From assembly GCA_030998225.1 (NCBI GenBank), contig JAPYXD010000171.1, forward strand, positions 1,612,001 to 1,676,000: a stretch of DNA of 64,000 bases, in the 5' to 3' direction. Source of the stretch: Diplolepis rosae. Its lineage: Eukaryota > Arthropoda > Insecta > Hymenoptera > Diplolepididae. The notes beneath the pieces were generated by a model. The model was not told the DNA's origin. It did not search any database and saw only the letters and a list, made by a program, of their open reading frames with translations. Of the stretch, positions 45,078-56,416 are shown one piece after another. Positions within the stretch are counted from its first letter, which is position 1, and every line of letters begins with the position of its first letter. Position numbers and translations under genes: made by a program.

Positions 45078-46504
45078 GCAATCTTCAATGACGTGTCCAG
45101 GTCTTTTGCAGTATCTGCATTCTTTGATATGCTGTACCGGGGTTCGACAGTACCGAGCTTCATGTCCGGATTTATTGCAAATTGACACGTTAATATTTTA
45201 ACCGGTTCCATTGGTTTCTGATTAAACGTTTTGCTTAGTTGAAAGCATTTATCTGCACTATGGCCTAATTTATTGCAAATTTAGCAGGTTATTTTAGGTT
45301 GATTACGATTTAAAAAACAATTTTGGGCCGTATGTCCCTTTTTCTGGCACACTTGACACTCGGTTAAGCTATAACATTGAGTGGCAATGTGTCCTTCTTT
45401 CTTACAAATTTGGCAAGTAGTTTTATTTGCTGGATATTGGTTTTTATTTTGGAAACAATTTTCCAGAGAATGTCCATTCATTTTACAAGATGGACACCAG
45501 AATTTACTTTTGCAATCTGCTGTCTCATGGTTGTTTTTATTGCAAATCTGGCATGCAAAGGTCGTTCGTGGTTTGAAATTGAGATTTTCTAATTTAGGAA
45601 TAACTTTATTTCTTAAATTGCGCTGGGCTTCTAATCTTCTTTCAATCGTGATAGCATTTTGAACCAGATCACCTACTGCTTCATCTTCTAGCTGAGGTAA
45701 TCTTTGTTCGATTTCTAATTTCAATCCTCTTCTAAAGGAATCGACTATAGTTTTATCGATGGATGCCTTAAAAATTGGGTCCAATCGTCCACCATCATCT
45801 AATTTCTTAACTTCTAAAATTCTTGTTCCTATTTCCCTAATTCTATTTGCGAACGCTATTACACTTTCTTCGTCCCTTTGAAATTCGTTGCCTAATTCCC
45901 CTAGTAATTGTGGGATAGATTTTGCTGGGGAGTAAATATTTTTAAGAAAATTCTTGAGTTGTTCTATATTTGCAAAAGATTGTCCGAAAATAGATTGACG
46001 TGCTTCTCCTGTTATTTTACTTCTTATTAATTTGACTATATTAGCTTCGAATTCTGTCTCTATCATTTCTTTGGCTTCGCTGCAGCCTTCGATAAATTGT
46101 CCAAGGGGTATATTTTTTCCATTAAATTCGGGTACCATAGTAAGTGCGTCCCTTAATGTGACCATTTGCCCTGAAGGGGTGTGAACAGGAGGGTTATCAG
46201 TTTGGTTTTCCATTTTAAATATCTTATTTTTATTGAATTTACTACTAAATTTATTACTAGGCTTATTACAAGAATTGTCATTAGAATCACCACTAGAATT
46301 ACCACTAGAATTTTCAGAATAAGACCCTAAATCAACTACTGTATTATTCTCTTGGTCGGAACCTGACATAGAATTATTTAAAAGTGCTTCTTCTTCTCCT
46401 CTTGGTAACTCTTTTCTAGGCGCAAAAGGGTTATATTCTTCTATTTCACCCCTTAATTCATCATTATTTTGAGCTTGAGTCCTAGTGATTCGTTTATTTG
46501 ACAT
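45078..46504 (-). pseudogene. LTR-C gag with seven CCHC knuckles
   Basis: ATG at 46504, open for 407 codons to a TAA at 45281-45283. Capsid-like region: LRDALTMVPEFNGKNIPLGQ, then SIPQLLGELGNEFQRDEESV, then RRGLKLEIEQRLPQLEDEAV. Knuckles of form C-x2-C-x4-H-x4-C: CQICNKNNHETADC, CPSCKMNGHSLENC, CQICKKEGHIATQC and CQVCQKKGHTAQNC. A fifth holds the TAA at its second position. A sixth follows a 1-nt deletion (near 45175). The seventh is CRYCKRPGHVIEDC, just before the hAT insertion. Gag proteins usually have one to three knuckles. It would coat and package the RNA. Confidence 0.9.
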
Positions 46505-46744
46505 GGGTAATTCAGAATATCAAAGAATTCATAAAATTCGTTTAGGAAAACAAGTTCAGTAAAACAGACATACGTAGATTTAAAAAAAAAATATTTCAAT
46601 AATTTGCATTTGGATTCTCGTGATCCTTTAAAGAATTTTGTAAGTAGGCTTTATATTCACCTATAGAAATTCAGAACATTTAAAATTCGGATTATTTTAA
46701 TACATTCAACGATTTATTTAACCCCTTTTTATTTTTCTTATTTT

Positions 46745-47604
46745 TTGAGATTAGGATTTTTAATAATCCTCTTGAATTTTACTATTCTAGAATTTTGAAG
46801 TTTGAATTCTTTTAATTCGTTTAAAATTTTGTTACAAATTTATGATTTTTGTAATCCTTTTAAAATTTAGTAAAATTGGATTCTTTTAATCCGTTTAAAA
46901 TTTTGTTACAAATTTAGGATTTTTGTAATCCTTTTAAAATGTAGTAAAATTGGATTCTTTTAATCCGTTTAAAATTTTGTGAAATTCAATGATTTTGGAT
47001 TCTTATAATCCATTTAAGAGTTTGTAAGGATTTAGAGATTTTGGATATTTGTAATCCATTTAAAAATGTTTGAAAGTTGAATTCTTTGATCCTTTTATAA
47101 ATCTTGAAAATTAGATTCTTTGATCCTTTTAAAAATCTTGAAAATTGGATTCTTTGATCCTTTTATAATTCTTGAAAATTGGATTCTTTGATCCTTTTAA
47201 AAATCTTGAAAATTGGATTCTTTGATCCTTTTAAAAATCTTGAAAATTGGATTCTTTGATCCTTTTATAATTCTTGAAAATTGGATTCTTTGATCCATGA
47301 AAAAAAAATTTTGTTTAATATTTGGAATTTTTGTAAATCCTTTTGAAAATTTGTTGCACTGGATTCTTTTGATCCATTTAATTTTGAAAAATTGGATTCT
47401 TATAATCCATTAAAATTTTTGGAAAATTGGACTCTTATAATCCTTTTGAAAATTTAGAAATGTAGAAAATTTTTTTTGAATCTGGATTCTTTTACTCCAT
47501 TTTAATAATTTTAGGATTCTTGTGATCCTTTTTTTAATAAATTTAGGATTCTTATAATCCCTTAAAAAGTTTGAAAAGTGGATTTTTATAATCCTTTTAA
47601 AAAG
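46745..47604. repeat. LTR-C leader array of quasi-palindromic ~33-bp repeats
   Basis: About two dozen copies of GGATTCTTn(2-4)ATCC or close variants (GGATTCTTTGATCC, GGATTCTTATAATCC, GGATTCTTGTGATCC), separated by A/T linkers. The most regular part is 47085-47300, with a unit of about 34 bp (TTGAAAATTGGATTCTTTGA, then TCCTTTTAAAAATC). It lies between the 5' LTR and gag, where the Drosophila gypsy element carries its insulator. No primer-binding site is seen next to the LTR, so the array may have replaced it. Confidence 0.85.
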
Positions 47605-47990
47605 TTTAAAACAAATTATTTTGATTTGAAGGTTGCGTGCAAAATTACTAACAAAATATATATCTGATTACATGATGGCGTCGGTAAAACAGAACATTAC
47701 TATTACTTAAAATTCTGAATAACATTGGTTTAGTTGCATTATTAATTATCTAATACAATTATATTTCTGAATGTTAATTACGAGTTAGTTGGGGTTTTTG
47801 TACCTCAGATTGATTTAAGATTTTATGAAGTTTGAAATATGATTGTAAAGAATAAATGTATATTTTTATGAAAGTAAAATAGTTTGGTTTATTAAATTAA
47901 TATTGAAAATAAATATGAAATATATTCAATTATCAAATAAATTGATGTTTGGATTTATTAGATTTAATTTAAAATACAGTGAGAAATGTA
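47605..47990 (-). repeat. LTR-C 5' terminal repeat
   Basis: Partner of 36556-36941 (4 differences in 386 bp, about 1 percent). It ends outward at GAGAAATGTA. The low divergence suggests a fairly recent insertion despite the broken ORFs. Confidence 0.85.
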
Positions 47991-48949
47991 TGAAGAATTT
48001 TCAGTAATTTATAACCTGGTATTTTACCTTCTTAAATAACTTTCCGTAAATTATCACGTCGGTAAAGTAGATCCCTGATTATTAACAACTTTTAAATAAA
48101 TTGCTATTAGTTTACATTCTATAAGTTTCAAACGTTAGTTCAAAAATAAAATAGATGCAAGTTGCATTTCTCTTATTAGTCGAAATAATTTCTTTTCCTA
48201 TTCATAACATACTGAATAATATTAAAACTAATGTTAATTTCTTATTTAATTTAATTATTTTATAAAATATTATTTTCGAAAGTTTTATTTTCTATGTTGA
48301 ATAGGCCTGAGATCTTATCTAGACAGAGAGTGCACTTTGTATCTATTTGTCTTTTCATGGGCGGGGAACCAGCGCGGTCCCTTTTGAGTGACAGCCTAAG
48401 CTGTTTATGATTTCCTGTAATGGCTAAATACTGGACTATTTACTACTTGTATTTGTTTGGAGTTTTATGAATTTATCTTGTTAGAGGCTGGTAGACGTTT
48501 GTATTTGAAAAGGAAATACGATTGTGGGCGACGCGTTTTGGTCGAAATATAGAGGTACAAAGTTTATTATATTTTATGATAATCTAAGTAAATTTTCGGT
48601 ATTCATATTGGTGCAGCTGCGTTTCGAATTTATCTTGAAAGGTTTCTAGTCTTAGCTATTTACAAAAGATTGAGAATTTCGTCGAAAGGTATAAAATAAT
48701 TTATAATGTAAAACCGCTCTTAAAATTTGGAGAAATAGTAAAGAAAAATAAGATTCGGAGAAAAAAGAAAGTAAGTAATTTCAGAAGACGTCACAATACC
48801 CATAATTTTTGAGGCGGGGTGCGATTCCAGCTTCTTCTGGATTTCCACCCCGCTGTCTAGAAGGCATTTATGGGTGTTGAGTATTCCGCTCAACACATCT
48901 GTGGCCTCGTTCACGCTGTCCTTCAAGTGACCAGGGTTAATCAAATATC
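47991..48949. other. AT-rich spacer
   Basis: A 74-codon minus frame at 48720-48944 has no recognised motif. Nothing else supported. Confidence 0.4.
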
Positions 48950-50100
48950 TTTGAGATTATCATAATTCATATAATTAATATAGTCTCCCTTTAACTGTAT
49001 ACATTTATTACAGCGGTACTCAAGCTTCTTCATGCCCTCTAAAAAGTAATTTTTATCAAACCCCTCAAATTACTGATTTGTCGCAGCAATGATCTCTTCG
49101 CTCGATGAAAATCTTTTACTTCCAAGCCAAGTTTTCATGTTAGGAAACAAAAAATAATCGGAAGGAGATAAATAAGGAGAATAAAGTGGATGGGGAAGTA
49201 TTTCATAGCGTGAATCAAATAATTTAGCCGTTGCAATGGGACTCGTGTGAGCTGGTGCATCGTCGTGGTGGAAAAGCACTTTTTTGCGCCAGATGGGGCC
49301 CCTTCCCCTTCAGTATGGCATCAAATCGATCTAATAATGAGGCATAATACTCTCCTGTAATAGAAGAATATCGATTGATATTATACCATGTGAGTCCCAA
49401 AAAATTGTGGCCATGACCTTACCGTCGCAGATTCACCAGTCCCAGTCCACATTTTCAACTGATTTTTTGTTTCTGGCGTATAATAATGAATCCACGTTTT
49501 AGCAACAGTTACATAAAGTCTCAAAAATTCCGTTGAATTACGTTAAAACATGCCCAAACATTGCTCAGACGCAACCACACGAGCCCGCTTGTGATCGCCT
49601 GTAAGCAAACGCGGCACCCATCTTGCAGACAGCTTCCTCATGCCCAAACATTCATGTAAAATGTGCTATACGCGTCCCACTGAAATGTTTACAGTCTCAC
49701 TAATCTCACGCACTTTTAATCGACGATCGTCGAGTACGATGTCGTGGATTTTATCGATCATTTCTTGAGAAGCCACCTCTTTTGGACGGCCAGGACGATC
49801 AGCATCACTTGTGCTAATACGGCCGCAATGAAATTCAGTGATCCACTTATGAACCATGCCATGCGATAGAGCAGACTCCTTATAATATTTTGCAAGCTTT
49901 TCTTCAGTTTCTTTGATTGATTTTCCTCGTAGAAAATAATGTTTAATAAGCCCGTGAAACTCGATTTTTTCCATGGTTTTGTTTTAACAATGAAAAACTA
50001 AATTCAACTAGCTGTAAACAATTTTGTAACCAACGTACTGACTTGAAACTTTGTATACACACTGATATTAGATGGTATCCTCATAGAGTAGTAACATATT
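48950..50100 (-). pseudogene. Mariner transposon (DD34D), near full length, broken
   Basis: Minus strand. The N-terminus from 49974 (MEKIEFHGLIKHYFLRGKSI, KWITEFHCGRIS, DRPGRPKEVASQEM) stops near 49666 in the linker. The middle is broken but recognisable (TWIHYYTPETKNQ, PQFFGTHMV). The C-terminal part at 49279-49070 has LFHHDDAPAHTSPIAT and LPHPLYSPYLSPSDYFLFPN, the DD34D signature region. Ends are approximate; AC-rich tail to about 50095. A second fragment of the same family is at 53935-54330. Confidence 0.85.
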
Positions 50101-50131
50101 TGCGATAACAGCACTATCTTTCGATATTCTA

Positions 50132-50557
50132 TCAGGTGTACAAATAAGCTTCCGTCGTTTTTTATTAAAAATTAGGAATTTATTGTGAAAGAATGGAACC
50201 TTATGTTTTATTCGAAGTATTGTCCATCGTATTGTTCTTCTTGCGTTTGGCACGAATCTTGATCCAATAATGCTTCCAATTCCGTGCTTTCGTACACTTT
50301 AGGCCTTCTGCTACGTTCTTCGTCTTCGATGCCAAATTCACCGTTCTTAAACTTTTGCAACCACTCACGACAACTTCTCTCATTCAAGGCAGCCTTACCA
50401 TATGTTTCTACAAGCAATCGACGCGCCTCAGCTGCAGATTTCTTCAACTTGAAAAAATAAATCAAAAACTTACGACAGTGACGTATTGCATCTGTGCATT
50501 TCAACAAAAACATACTAGTGACGCCAACTTTTGTCAAAAATAAATTTGTACAGCTGA
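50132..50557 (-). mobile_element. Mauritiana-type mariner deletion derivative (426 bp)
   Basis: Ends TCAGGTGTACAAAT / reverse complement TCAGCTGTACAAAT, flanked by TA (50130-50131, 50558-50559). The minus-strand frame 50537-50208 joins a mariner N-terminus (LKKSAAEARRLLVETYGKAA, CREWLQKFKNGEFGIEDEER, LEALLDQDSCQTQEE) directly to the last residues of the family (DGQYFE and stop). The whole catalytic core is deleted, leaving a MITE-sized element with a clean short ORF. Confidence 0.85.
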
Positions 50558-50963
50558 TAAATTAAATTTATATGCATATTAAATGTCAAACTCGCGTGTA
50601 TAAAATATTTTGTAAGGGTGAATACGTTCACAATGCTTGAATTATTTTATAACAATTCCGGGCACGAAAATTCAATAATCTCAGACATTATATTGAGCAA
50701 CATGTTCAAACGTAAGGATGAAGGATACGGCCATCAAAATACAAAATAAGGTCAACACATTCGTTAAAAAATGGGAAAATAAGAAACAGATGAACAATCT
50801 CTTGGCAAAGGAACTAAGAACTTGTTTCGCAGTTCCCTCCAGATTTTATGGTCTGTCTAATATTTACAAAGTGGGTCACCCTGTTAGACCCATTGTCTCC
50901 TATGTGGGCAACCCTACGTAAAATCGCACGTCCTATTTTAGTAACGCTATATCGAAAAACGTA

Positions 50964-52644
50964 CAGTACAGTCGGAAAGTATTAGAACAAGATAAAAAAA
51001 AGTTGTTTTTGTCAGTTTATCATATCATTTATTGAAAAATTATTCACATATTTGCAGTAGTTTTGTAGATTCAACGTAGCTTTATGATTTGAAGACATTT
51101 TTAATGCATTTTACTGAAATTTCCATCAAAATTTATAAGAAAACGGCCTGTCGCCGAAAATCGTGAGAAGTGTCCAAAACTACCGCATTGGGTTTTCAGT
51201 TGTTTTTCGCACAAAAATCGATTCGGCTGCAGTTTGAAAGGTTACATGTCAAGCATCTAAACAAAAAAAGATGGTATTATCGTGTCTGGTGCATTGAAGT
51301 GTCAAAAAAAACTGTAAGTCTGTTAATTTGACAGTCGTTGCGTTTATGCATAATTGTCCCCGCTTTTTCATTGAAATAACTTCAGAATTGTATTTTTCCA
51401 GATTGAAAATGGTCAAGCGAAAGGAAATATCTGTCGAAAAACGGGCCCAAATCATTATTTTGCAAAAAACAGGCAAAAACTATCGAGAAATAACCAAAAT
51501 ATTGAAAATATCTTTGTGTTCAGTTCATACGGCTAACAGATGATATCGGGAAACTGGACAAAATACTAAACAGAAAACGATGTGGTCGACGAATAAGGAC
51601 AAATCAAAGAATCGACAACAAAATATATCCAATAAGTAAGGGCAATCGACAGAAATCTGCATCAGAAATTCGTCCTGAAATCAATGAAGACTTGGATTCA
51701 CCAATATCGCTCACGACAGTCAAAGGCCGGCTTAAAGAAAAAGGTATGATTGGACGCATTGCTGTCAGAAAGCCACTTCTACGGCCATTAAATAAACAAA
51801 AGAGACTGAAGTTCGCTCAAGAACATGTTGACTGGACGATTGATTAGTGGAAATCAGTTTTATGGACAGACGAATCAAAATTCGAACTTTTCTGTAGCCA
51901 TCGGCGTCAATATGTTCGCAGAAAAGTCAATGAAAGATTCAAACCAGATATAGTGCCAACTGTAAAACATGGCGGTGGCTCGGTAACGGTTAGGGGCTGT
52001 TTCAGCGACGCTGGCGTTGGTCAACTTAGAAGAATTGAAGGAATAATGAAAAAAGAGCAGTATCACAGTATACTCCAACGCCATGCAATACCATCTGGCA
52101 TCAATTTAATTGGTCGTGGATTCAGTTTCCAACAAGATAACGATCCGAAACATACATCAAAACTTTGTACTTCTTATTTGGAACGAAAAAAAGTTGCAGG
52201 TGATCTCAATATAATAGAATGGCCGCCTCAATCCCCCGATTTAAATCCCATCGAGCTATTGTGGGAAGAATTGGACCGACGTGTGACAGATCTAGAGCCA
52301 ACAAGCCTTCCTGGTCTCTGGGATTGTTTGAACGAAGCGTGGAATAATATTCCACCGCAAACACTTAAAAACATCATCGAAAGAATGCCAAAATTGTGCG
52401 CTGCAGTCATTAAAGCAAAAGGTGGCCATTTTCAAGAAAATCGCTTGATGTAACATATTCACTGTTTCCTTATCAATTTTGATGAAAATTTCAGTAAAAT
52501 GCATTAAAAATGTCTTCGAATCATGAAGCTACATTGAGCGCACAAAACTACCGCGAATATATGAATAATATTTCAATGAATGATACGATAACCTGACAAA
52601 AACAACTTTTTTTATCTTGTTCTAATACGTTCCGACTGTACTGT
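50964..52644 (+). mobile_element. Tc1-like DNA transposon, copy B
   Basis: Starts CAGTACAGTCGG and ends CCGACTGTACTG, flanked by TA (50962-50963 and 52645-52646). 1681 bp with ~181-bp inverted repeats (50964-51144, 52462-52644). Close relative of copy A at 2683-4284, with the transposase 3' end preserved. Inserted in the RT of the second PLE. Confidence 0.95.
51419..52453 (+). pseudogene. Tc1-like transposase (copy B), broken
   Basis: N-terminus from the ATG at 51419: VKRKEISVEKRAQIIILQKT and YREITKILKISLCSVHTA (helix-turn-helix). The frame ends at 51543. After a frameshift come RCGRRIRTNQRID and VKGRLKEKGMIGRIAVRKP, then a TAG near 51845 after DWTID. The remainder is open: VLWTDESKFELF, then from 51953 to 52453 FQQDNDPKHTSKL and WPPQSPDLNPIELLWEEL (DD34E), ending FQENRLM. 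Catalytic residues are present, but the stop and frameshift prevent a full product. Confidence 0.92.
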
Positions 52645-53330
52645 AATACCTTTACAATACAATGTTATCAAAAGTTTTGAACTAATGCAAAAACTTAAAA
52701 ACGTAATCATTCCTAACAGTGCAGTTTTCTCCTTTTTGGACGTTATATCTCTTTTCACAAACGTTCCAAGAGAGGCAGCCGTACCTGCAGTTAAAAGTAG
52801 ATGGCAAGAGATTCAGCCAAAAGTGAAAATGCCATGGGAAGACTTTGAAGAAGGTCTGCGTCTGTGAAATTATATTTAAATCAAGGAAATACAGGTTCAA
52901 AAAAGAACAGCTTTCTAATAACCTTTATACAATAGTATCCCATGTCAAAACAATAATTACTAAACCGTTTACATAAGGCAAACAAAACGTTTTATGCAAA
53001 CTTGAATAAAGGACCATAAATATAATATTAGGGAATGCCCTACTAAACAAAACGCGTTAACGAAACACACAATAGAAAAAGACCATTTCTTTGATTTTGA
53101 TGGTACCAAGATCTTATCCAGGGAATGCAATTACAAAAAGAGATTGCTATTAGAAATGTATCATGTTGTAGGTACGAGGGAAGCTGTATCTCAGAACGGA
53201 CATTGAGAACCTTTCTAAGATTTATAATCCCATTATAAAAAAATAGGGTGCCCAGTTCTCGCTGCACCATCACATCTAATCACGTGGCGACCCAGAAAGA
53301 GGAAGAAGTCACATGTGAACAATAAAGAAG

Positions 53331-53754
53331 GATCATTAGGATTATGATTTCTCATTTTATAATATTACTTTACTAATTTTTTAATTTGTTGAAAACAAAA
53401 ACAAAACAAAAAGTGGATTTGTATCCAAAATATAGCAGCAGCTCAATACAAATAATACACGCTAAGCTACGTACATATCAGTCATAAAATAATTTTGTTA
53501 CACTTTCTATGTCTCAAATTAATTTTTACAAAACAGGTAAATACATTGGCATATTTACATTCTTATACACGGGAATTAAACAAGACATATACTTGCTGAA
53601 TCCAATTAATATTATTGATTAAAGAGGCCGCTAGGCGTTCAACTTAAGGGGAGAAAACTCTTTGGGCGCCCGAAAATGAATAATTTTTTATGAATTTTTT
53701 TAAAGGTGATAAAATAATCCCATCATTTTAAAATTTTCACATTTTATTACAGCC
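53331..53754. other. AT-rich spacer
   Basis: Nothing recognised. Confidence 0.4.
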
Positions 53755-53930
53755 ATGAAGAAAAGTCTTCCTTTTTTGTCGCTAAAGCAGTTGTTCACAG
53801 GCGAAAAAACGACGTTTAACGTTCCTTGGCTTCAAATCATAAGGAACCCAAGTTCCTTGTTTTAGAATCATTCCCAACGCATGCAATCGCTTGGGAATGG
53901 CTTGGCGGGTAACTCCTAATGCTGAAAAGT
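53755..53930 (-). pseudogene. Mauritiana-type mariner transposase fragment
   Basis: Minus strand: SALGVTRQAIPKRLHALGMI and TWVPYDLKPRNVKRRFFACE, then a stop. This is the segment that follows the N-terminal domain in mauritiana mariners and is the part missing from the 50132-50557 derivative. Joined directly to a fragment of a different mariner. Confidence 0.8.
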
Positions 53931-53934
53931 AATT

Positions 53935-54330
53935 TTTATCAAATTTTCAAATTTTTATCTTTTACCTCCAAGCCAAGTTTTCATGTTAGGAAATAAAAAA
54001 TAATCGGAAGAAGCTAAATCTGGGGAATAAGGTGGATGAGGAAGTATTTCATAGCGTGAATCAAATAATTTAACCGTTGCAATGGCACTCGTGTGAGCTG
54101 GTGCATCGTCGTGGTGGAAAAGCACTTTTTTTCGCCAGATGCGGACCCTTTTCCTTCAGTATGGCATCAAATCGATCTAATAATGAGGCATAACACTCTC
54201 CTGTAATAGTTTTTCCCTTATATAGATAATCGATTAATATTACACCATGTGAGTCCCAAAAAATTGTGGCCATGACCTTACCGGCTGATGGAACCGTCTT
54301 CGCTTTTTTCGGTGCAGATTCGCCAGGCCT
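53935..54330 (-). pseudogene. Mariner transposase fragment (same family as 48950-50100)
   Basis: Minus strand. MATIFWDSHGVILIDYLYKG (54273 on), then TGECYASLLDRFDAILKEKG and PHLAKKSAF, then after a shift RCTSSHECHCNG in place of the DDAPAHTS block. Strong nucleotide similarity to 49070-49420 (for example GCAATGG-ACTCGTGTGAGCT). Confidence 0.85.
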
Positions 54331-54644
54331 ATCAGCTCCTATTAGAGAGTAGGCCGGAATATATTAGCTTCCTGGTCTATATTTTTTTTCGATTTTGCTA
54401 TTCTGTTATCTTTGCTTTCTGTGTTTAATGTGGCTCCCGTCGGCTATCCTTTTCTGCTCCATCCTTTGTGGCAAGTGAGGCTTCGGCCGTCTTCGTGAAA
54501 TCACACAGTGTGAAGATGGATCCCTGCGTTTGAGCTTTTGTAATAAACCATCGGAGTGCTTTGGCCTCCATACATATACACTGTTCCTTGTTATAATTGT
54601 GTGGTGATACACCTATTTGCTAATTACAGTAAGAAGCCACGAAC
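54331..54644. other. Unrecognised moderate-GC DNA
   Basis: A 68-codon minus frame (54406-54612) is without motifs. Possibly retroelement UTR/LTR; not supported further. Confidence 0.35.
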
Positions 54645-54712
54645 AAGAAGAAGGAGAAGAAGAAGAAGAAGAAGAAGAAGAAGAAGAAGAAGAAGAAAGC
54701 GAGAGAGAGAAG
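54645..54712. repeat. GAA/GA microsatellite
   Basis: Near-perfect (GAA)n to about 54698, then (GA)n. Confidence 0.95.
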
Positions 54713-56395
54713 CGAAGGAGAGTAGTGAGAAGTAAATCATATTATTTGGCGGGGTAATTAAAAATTCTAGAATTATGAAAAATTGATAATTAATATGGTA
54801 AAATTCATTCTTATCTAAATTTCATAATTGATTCAATTATTTACGTTTTTTATGCAAACTATAATAACTTTTACTTTTTTGATTATCAAATTTTCGTATT
54901 TTTAGAATTTTGAATTAGACCGCTAAATAATATAATATTATTCTCTTCTTCGCCTTTCTCACGCGTTAACGGTAAAAAATGTAGCAGGTTCTTTTCTGTC
55001 TTCAGTGTTTCCTATCAGGTAACTATCATTGTTACCCATTATGTCACGCATATTGTTAACCTAGGGAATAAAAACTCCCACTAAGGAAATTTTCATTTGT
55101 GGGAAAAATCTGTCTGGGCCCCTTCGGGAGTACGAGTACATTCTCTTTACGCGCTCAAGGCACGCAATTCGGTTGCCACTCTTTACACTGGATTTTGTGT
55201 CTTCTGCGGGAAATCTAGTTAATTCTTTCTAATTTATTACCATAACTCAAGTAAATTCTATAATATTATTGATCTGAAATTAATCTTCTTAAATTTACTC
55301 TAAAGAATACATTTTCATACGTTTCGCTCCCGATATCCATAGTCGAAAAGAAGGAACTGGGTTTTGGTTAAGTTGCAATTCATAAGATTCATAAGAAAAA
55401 ATACTAATGGCATAATTGTCTCCTATGAACAGTTTTTTCAAAATAACACTTTCTTTTTTGTAATATCTCCTGGAGTGTGAGAGACAAAGACACTCAGTAA
55501 ACAGTAAAGTCAAGTATTATTCAGTCAATTTGACCGGAGCCGTATTTTCATATAGAAGGTGCGTGGCCTTTGCTTGTTAATTTTTTCTAAGTTTTAAAAT
55601 ATTGTAACTTCCTCAATGCTAGTTTAAATTTTATAGAGAAATTTATAGAGATTTTTGAGCACTATCAGTCAGTATTAAAAATTTTTGATTTCTCAAAAAA
55701 TACCAAAAATGTTTCCATTCTTTAAATTTGGGTTAGATAGGACTTTTTTTGACCCTATTAAAGTGTGCTAAAGTACATTGAAAGCTGATAATCCTTTCGA
55801 GAGCTATTGCGTCCACAAACGACGACAACGACAGACGGGCAGACCGAATTGAAAAAACCCTTTTTTCAGATTTAGGATATCATAATACGTGGACATTCGT
55901 TCAGAATAGTAAATATTAAATTTCATATAAATGTAATACTTTCTCATATATGATGAGGATGTAAAAAAAAGAATCATTAAAATTATACTTGATCAACAAA
56001 GCACGTTGTTTTCGAAGTAAAAGACCATCCACAAGCTCCAGAAAATTATTGTGACTTCTACTTTTATAAAAAGTAAATTTCTTCAATACCTGGAACTACT
56101 CACATCAGTATTATTATTCATGAGGCTCATATTGTACAAAGTTTAAAATAAGACGGTGTCTTTACGAAAAAATCTTTTTTGCAAAACACGCACTGAAGAA
56201 GTACTTTGAGTGGTACTAAGGACGTCCATTCGCGACCGGCGTTTTCATATTGTATCTGTTCTCGTTTCTTAGGTCCTCGTCCCAAAAAGCGTACTTCAAC
56301 TCCTAGTAACACAATATACTATTTTATCAGACATGTCATCCTGTTCACTCCTGAATCAAAATTATAAGAGTTACAAGTCGATGAAATTAAGAATT
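54713..56395. other. Intergenic DNA
   Basis: No recognisable coding region; frames at 55295-55513 and 56127-56312 (minus) lack motifs. It lies 3' of the LRR exon. Confidence 0.45.
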
Positions 56396-56401
56396 TTTAT
56401 T
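56396..56401 (-). terminator. Polyadenylation signal of LRR gene
   Basis: AATAAA on the minus strand about 16 nt after the stop codon of the LRR exon. Confidence 0.5.
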
Positions 56402-56416
56402 ATCTGATAAAATCAT

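Larger units (their letters stand above)
50700..53330 (+). mobile_element. Second Penelope-like element, split by Tc1 copy B
   Basis: RT pieces lie on both sides of the Tc1 element. Left (50718-50921): NKVNTFVKKWENKKQMN and SRFYGLSNIYKVGHPVRPIV. Right (52685-52867): FSFLDVISLFTNVPREAAV, RT motif A. After a degenerate gap, the end of the GIY-YIG domain appears (53040-53170: ALTKHTIEKDHFFDFDGTKI, then CNYKKRLLLEMYHV). Heavily decayed; unrelated in detail to the palindromic PLE at 6-9 kb. Confidence 0.8.

Noticed and set aside
36556..47990. A perfect target-site duplication for LTR-C
   Set aside because: Flanking bases do not match; LTR limits may be off by some 20 bp at the polypurine side.
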